A stretch of 34,186 nt of DNA from Verrucomicrobiales bacterium (GTDB lineage Bacteria > Verrucomicrobiota > Verrucomicrobiia > Verrucomicrobiales > DEV007), in contig JANQVJ010000081.1 of NCBI GenBank assembly GCA_030730365.1, positions 18,487-52,672 of the forward strand, given 5' to 3'. Shown here one piece after another: positions 30,229-34,186 of the stretch. Each line of letters opens with the position of its first letter. Positions within the stretch are counted from its first letter, which is position 1. The position numbers and the translations under genes are program-made. The notes under the pieces were generated by a model that saw nothing but the letters and a program-made list of their open reading frames with translations, did no database searches and was not told the origin of the DNA.

Positions 30229-31755
30229 TCAGTAACTTTTCGCAAAGATGACCCGTCCCGCGGCCGGTTTCCCGGTAAGGACACAGGTGCCGGGACCACC
30301 GCGGAGCGCAGTATCGTTCGGGATACAGCGCACCGTGACTTTCATTTCCTGTTGCAGGGCTTCTTCCTCTTCGACGCCACCAGCCCAGTGGACAAGGGCG
30401 AAACCGCCATGGGTCTCCGGCTGATCAGCGTTCGCAGCGGTGAAGAATTTCCTGAACTCGTCCATCGAGGTGATCTCGACGGTGTGCTCATTGCGGAAGG
30501 CGACGGCCCGCTCGAGCAAGGTGTCCTGGATGGACTGGAGTATCCCGACTATGCCCGAGACCGCCTCGACGGCAGGGATGAACTGTTTGTCTTTTGGTGT
30601 CTGGTCGCGGCGGGTAAGCGCGACGGCTCCGTTCTCGAGATCGCGGGGTCCGATCTCGATGCGGACAGGGACGCCTTTTTTGATCCATTCCCAATTCTTC
30701 ACGCCGCCACCGAGGTCACGCTTGTCGATCTCGACGGTGACGGGACGACCGTGGAAAAGCTGAGTTTTCAGCTCGGCCGCGAGCTTCTGACAAGCTTCAA
30801 GGATAGGGCCTTCGTGCTCAGGCTTGGGCATGACCGGGAGGATAACGACCTGGGTGGGGGCGACGCGCGGGGGCAGCACAAAACCGTCGTCATCCGAGTG
30901 CGCCATCAGGAGCGTGCCGATGAGGCGGGTGCTCACCCCCCAGCTCGTCGTCCAGGCGAACTCGCGTTTGCCTTCGCGACCTTCGAACTCGATCCCGGCG
31001 GCCTTCGAGAAATTCTGCCCGAGGAAATGGGAAGTCCCCGCCTGGATCGCTTTTCGATCCTGCACCATCGCCTCGACGGTAAACGTGTTGAGCGCTCCGG
31101 GGAAGCGCTCGGCCTCGGTCTTTTCCCCGGCAATGACGGGGACGGCGAGATGATCAGTGAGGAAGCGCTCGTAGACCTCGTGCATCTGGCGCGTTTCCAC
31201 CATGGCCTCTTCGGCGGTCTCGTGGGCGGTGTGGCCTTCCTGCCAGAGGAACTCGGCGGTGCGGAGAAAGAGGCGCGGACGCATTTCCCAGCGCATCACA
31301 TTGGCCCACTGATTAATAAGAAGCGGCAGATCGCGGTAGCTGTGGACCCAGCGCGCAAAAGCGGCACCAATGATGGTCTCGGAGGTCGGGCGGATGACGT
31401 AGGGCTCGGTGAGCTTGCCGGCGGGGACCATCTTGCCATCCTGCAGTTCGAGGCGGTGATGAGTCACGACGGCGCACTCAGTCGCGAAGCCCTCGACGTG
31501 AGCGGCTTCTTTCTCGAGATAACTCACGGGGATGAGGAGGGGAAAATAGGCGTTCTTGTGACCTGTCTCTTTGAAAATGACATCGAGCTGCTGCTGGATG
31601 AGCTCCCAGACGCCGTAGCCCCAGGGCTTGATGACCATGCAGCCGCGCACTTCGGAGTTCTCGGCGAGATCGGCGGCGCGCACGACTTGCTGATACCACT
31701 CGGGGAAATTTTCTTCCCTCGTTGGGGAAATTGCGTTTTGAGGTCCTTTAGCCAT
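30229..31755 (-). CDS. proS: Prolyl-tRNA synthetase, archaeal/eukaryote-like (type 3) form
   Basis: The 508-residue class II aminoacyl-tRNA synthetase charges tRNA-Pro. It lacks the bacterial editing insert and resembles the archaeal/eukaryotic type. Key segments are VIRPTSETIIG, MRWEMRPRLFLRTAEFLWQEGH (motif 2) and STRLIGTLLMAHSDDDGF (motif 3), then an anticodon-binding domain with KRDLGGGVKNWEWIKKGVP. The protein ends with the type 3 C-terminal domain, including CVLTGKPAAGRVIFAKSY. The frame opens at 31887, but the extra N-terminus is unlike the family and overlaps the divergent MOSC gene, so the ATG at 31755 is used. Confidence 0.96.
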   Translation of the reverse strand: MAKGPQNAISPTREENFPEWYQQVVRAADLAENSEVRGCMVIKPWGYGVWELIQQQLDVIFKETGHKNAYFPLLIPVSYLEKEAAHVEGFATECAVVTHHRLELQDGKMVPAGKLTEPYVIRPTSETIIGAAFARWVHSYRDLPLLINQWANVMRWEMRPRLFLRTAEFLWQEGHTAHETAEEAMVETRQMHEVYERFLTDHLAVPVIAGEKTEAERFPGALNTFTVEAMVQDRKAIQAGTSHFLGQNFSKAAGIEFEGREGKREFAWTTSWGVSTRLIGTLLMAHSDDDGFVLPPRVAPTQVVILPVMPKPEHEGPILEACQKLAAELKTQLFHGRPVTVEIDKRDLGGGVKNWEWIKKGVPVRIEIGPRDLENGAVALTRRDQTPKDKQFIPAVEAVSGIVGILQSIQDTLLERAVAFRNEHTVEITSMDEFRKFFTAANADQPETHGGFALVHWAGGVEEEEALQQEMKVTVRCIPNDTALRGGPGTCVLTGKPAAGRVIFAKSY

Positions 31756-31849
31756 GTCAGTCGGGGGTCGGTGATGGAAAAAAATTCTGCCGGACCCTAT
31801 CCACGCCTGAGCGAATTGCCAGCGGCGATATTCAGGCCTAGTGTGACGG

Positions 31850-32305
31850 GTGAAAATTCTCCATCTCTTTATCTCCCGGGAGCACATCTACGTCGGGCAT
31901 TTCGGCGGACCGGCGGGGACGACTCCGATCGAGGAAGTTGACGAGATCGAGTGCGTCACCGGAAGCGGAATCAGGGGCGATCGCTATTTTGATCACAAAC
32001 CCGACTACAAGGGCCAGATCACCTTTTTCGAGATCGAGACGCACCGTCGCCTCTGCGACCACTTTGCCGTTTTCGACAAAGGCCCTGAAACCTATCGCCG
32101 CAATGTCATCGTGGAAGGGCGAGATCTCAACGCGCTCATCGGGCAGGAATTCGAAATCCAGGGCGTGCGTTTCCTCGGAACTGAAGAGGCGAAGCCCTGC
32201 CTCTGGATGGAAGAGGCCTTCGGCAAAGGCGCGCTCAAGGCCCTCGTCGGCAAGGGCGGGCTGAGAGCGAGGATTCTGAGCGGCGGGGTGCTGAACCGGG
32301 GGTAA
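31850..32305 (+). CDS. MOSC-domain protein
   Basis: The 151-residue protein is a single MOSC domain. IEEVDEIECVTGSGIRGDRY opens the domain, followed by ETYRRNVIVEGRDLNALIGQ, and the conserved cysteine lies in EEAKPCLWME. GLRARILSGGVLNRG at the end is typical. MOSC proteins handle sulfur bound to molybdenum cofactor or carry it on the conserved cysteine; standalone ones such as YiiM act in detoxifying N-hydroxylated compounds. No molybdoenzyme is in the window. The start is GTG at 31850; no better ATG exists. It is divergent from proS. Confidence 0.88.
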   Translation: MKILHLFISREHIYVGHFGGPAGTTPIEEVDEIECVTGSGIRGDRYFDHKPDYKGQITFFEIETHRRLCDHFAVFDKGPETYRRNVIVEGRDLNALIGQEFEIQGVRFLGTEEAKPCLWMEEAFGKGALKALVGKGGLRARILSGGVLNRG

Positions 32306-32395
32306 TCACCAAGAGACGAAACAAATCGGACCTGACGATTCCCCCTCTTTCGAAGTGATGAAACCCGCGAGCAAGGCGGAGTGGGACCATCTCGA

Positions 32396-34186
32396 TCACT
32401 TCCCCGCGATCTTCCCCGCTTCGGCTTCGGGGCTGGGGAACGAGGTGATCAATTTCTTTGCGGTGCCGTCCCAGAGGCGCAGGATGCTGTCCTGCCCTCC
32501 CGCGATGAGGCGCGTGCCGTCGGCGCTGGCGTCGGCAGTGTGGAGGAAAGTATCACCGGCTTCAGGAAGCGGCTGGTTGGCGAGTTTCACGACCTTGTCG
32601 CCGCTCGCGGTGAGGAGTGACTCCGTTTCACCAACGTAAGTCACCGTGCCGATCTCTTTGGTGTAACCCTCGACGGTGCTTTTGACACGACCGTCGGCGA
32701 GGTCCCAGATTTTCACCTTGAGGTCGGCCGAAGCGCTCGCGAGGGAGAGGTCGTCGGCGTTCCAGGCGATGTCGAGGACGTGACTGGTGTGGCCCTCGAA
32801 AGTCCGTTGGACCTCGAGTGTCTCCGCATCGAGAATTTTGATGAGCTTGTCCGTTGAGGCACTGGCGACGCGGGAGCCGTCGGGTGAAAAAGCGAAGGCA
32901 GTGAGGGTATCGATGTGGGTTTTGGGATTGGTGACAAGCTGCGACCAGGTGGCGGTGTCCCAGATCGCGACCTGCCCGTTGCGCGAGGGCACACCAGAGC
33001 CGGTGATGAGCTTCCGGCCCTCCGGATCGAAGGCCAGAGCGGTGACGCGGTCGGCGAAGGGATCGGGGCTCTTTCCGTCACCGAGCGTCGCCGCGAGAGT
33101 CCAGTCCCGACCGGGGAGAGTCCAGGCGATGAGCTGTTTGTCCTTGCTCGCGGTGATCAACTTTTCCCCCGCCGACGCGAGAGCGATGACTTCTTTGCCA
33201 GAAGCAATATCCTCGAGCCAGGCGCCTGAGGTGAGGGAGAAAAGACGCATCGTTCCGCCCGCGAGGGACTGGATCACGAGCGATCCATCGGCGGAAAAAG
33301 CGAGCGATCCGGCGACGGCTTTTTTCTCTTCTTCGGGCGCGGCTTTCTGGAGCGCTTCGCTCTCGGCCTTGAGGGCGGCGACAAGGCTTTCGGCTTCTTT
33401 GGATCCGGACTTCGCGGCGGTCTGTCGACCGAAGGCTTCTCCGGCCAGGGTCGCGGAGAGGTCGCGATTGCGGGCGGCTCCGCTGACGGTGCGCTCGGCC
33501 ACGGCAAGGGCCTCTCGGGCCTTCATGAGAACGTCTTCGGTGCTAGCGGGCGTGGCCGACTCGAGGGCGCGGAGCTCGCGCTGCTTCGCGACGAGTTCGC
33601 GGCGGGCCTTGGCGAGTTCGTCTCCGGCGAGGATCGCCTTTTCACTCTCGGCTTTCAAAAGCGTCTCGGCTTCGGGGGCGAGCTTGTCCCAGTGTGCCTT
33701 GCGCCGCGTCGCGATGGTCGACTCACGCTGGAGCGAGGCAAGGCGGGGCGCGAGGGTGGGATTGCCTTTGAATTCCGTGATCTTTTTCCCGTCGGCGGGA
33801 TTCCAGAGATGCACCGGGCCGGTCGCGCCGGCGGTGGCGAGGCGAACGCCGTCGGGACTGTTGAGAGATACGGCGAGGTGGGTCAGGGCGGATCCGTGAG
33901 CGAGACGACGCAGCTCGGTCGGATTGTCTCCGGGTTTAGCGGGGTCGATTTTGAAAAGGATGACAGTGCCATCACCGTAGGCGGCGGCGAACTCGGTGCC
34001 GTCAGCTTTGATACTCGCGACCGCGATGAGAGGCTGGGCGTGCGGTTTGAAATCGAGGACCTTTTTGGTGACGGGGGTTGAAGGAGCGGTGGCGACGGCG
34101 GGCTTGGGCGCGGGCGCGGCAGGAACCGGGGCGGCTGGTTTTGCTTCGGGCATGGGTGCCGGGGTGGCGGCCGGTTTTGCTTCGGG
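32396..34186 (-). CDS. WD40-repeat protein with coiled-coil insert, 5' end beyond the window
   Basis: The 596 residues visible begin in a Pro/Ala/Lys-rich stretch with repeated PEAKPAA units that runs open to the window edge, so the true start is outside; an in-frame ATG at 34153 is probably internal. A first set of WD40 blades (PHAQPLIAVASIKADGTEFA, GVRLATAGATGPVHLWNPAD) is followed by a long charged helical insert at about residues 150-300 (LAKARRELVAKQRELRALES). More blades follow, including FAFSPDGSRVASASTDKLIK and LSLASASADLKVKIWDLADG. Such proteins in PVC bacteria often sit beside DUF1549/DUF1553/cytochrome c genes, which may lie upstream. A structural or binding role is likely. Confidence 0.88.
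   Translation of the reverse strand, partial: PEAKPAATPAPMPEAKPAAPVPAAPAPKPAVATAPSTPVTKKVLDFKPHAQPLIAVASIKADGTEFAAAYGDGTVILFKIDPAKPGDNPTELRRLAHGSALTHLAVSLNSPDGVRLATAGATGPVHLWNPADGKKITEFKGNPTLAPRLASLQRESTIATRRKAHWDKLAPEAETLLKAESEKAILAGDELAKARRELVAKQRELRALESATPASTEDVLMKAREALAVAERTVSGAARNRDLSATLAGEAFGRQTAAKSGSKEAESLVAALKAESEALQKAAPEEEKKAVAGSLAFSADGSLVIQSLAGGTMRLFSLTSGAWLEDIASGKEVIALASAGEKLITASKDKQLIAWTLPGRDWTLAATLGDGKSPDPFADRVTALAFDPEGRKLITGSGVPSRNGQVAIWDTATWSQLVTNPKTHIDTLTAFAFSPDGSRVASASTDKLIKILDAETLEVQRTFEGHTSHVLDIAWNADDLSLASASADLKVKIWDLADGRVKSTVEGYTKEIGTVTYVGETESLLTASGDKVVKLANQPLPEAGDTFLHTADASADGTRLIAGGQDSILRLWDGTAKKLITSFPSPEAEAGKIAGK

Noticed and set aside
30352..31941. 529-residue plus-strand open frame
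   Set aside because: It is the antisense shadow of prolyl-tRNA synthetase and shows no domain of its own.
1..34186. CRISPR arrays or tandem repeats
   Set aside because: No regularly spaced direct repeats were found on reading through the intergenic stretches.

Overview
The window is about 60% GC and densely coded on both strands. It looks chromosomal, from a free-living or aquatic bacterium of the PVC group, most likely Verrucomicrobiota. This is inferred from a secreted DUF1552-like protein, a Tat-exported DUF1501 protein, a WD40 protein with a Pro/Ala tail and coiled-coil insert, a secreted sialidase, a C30 carotenoid cluster, and general gene style. No rRNA, phage, transposase, integrase or CRISPR array was seen, so the phylum call rests on gene content alone.

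Layout. 1-3000: start of a DUF1552-like secreted protein, xylose isomerase (xylA) and a divergent PAS-AraC regulator, then a 450-base gap with only decayed-looking reading frames. 3000-6500: ruvX and a mannose-1-phosphate guanylyltransferase in one unit, a divergent UbiA-like membrane protein, a MutT-type Nudix gene followed by a 46-residue stub, and a hairpin-rich spacer. 6500-11900: a sodium/solute symporter with a large extramembrane insert, an L,D-transpeptidase, an MsbA-like ABC exporter and a SanA-like protein. 11900-16000: DUF1501, GNAT and fabD in one direction, a sialidase in the other. 16000-17000: a LURP-one-like protein and two structured repeats, one of them a perfect 38-bp palindrome.

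17000-23300 is the most coherent block: an aldehyde dehydrogenase divergent from an overlapping four-gene operon. Its products match Staphylococcus CrtN, CrtP, CrtQ and CrtO, the enzymes that build staphyloxanthin-type glycosylated, acylated C30 carotenoid acids. No dehydrosqualene synthase (crtM) is present here, so the C30 precursor must come from elsewhere. The last codons of crtO lie inside a convergent tRNA-Ala(CGC) gene.

23300-29500: a secreted oligopeptidase B, thioredoxin reductase, and a redox/photobiology group on the minus strand: a renalase-like flavoprotein, a 47-residue DUF2256 zinc-ribbon protein and a photolyase-like protein whose FAD-binding domain precedes its alpha/beta domain, the reverse of normal photolyases. 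29500-34186: an unrecognised 226-residue protein, an archaeal-type prolyl-tRNA synthetase, a MOSC-domain protein and the 5'-truncated WD40 gene.

The carotenoid operon, the photolyase group, thioredoxin reductase and aldehyde dehydrogenase together suggest a light and oxidative-stress neighbourhood; that link is inference.
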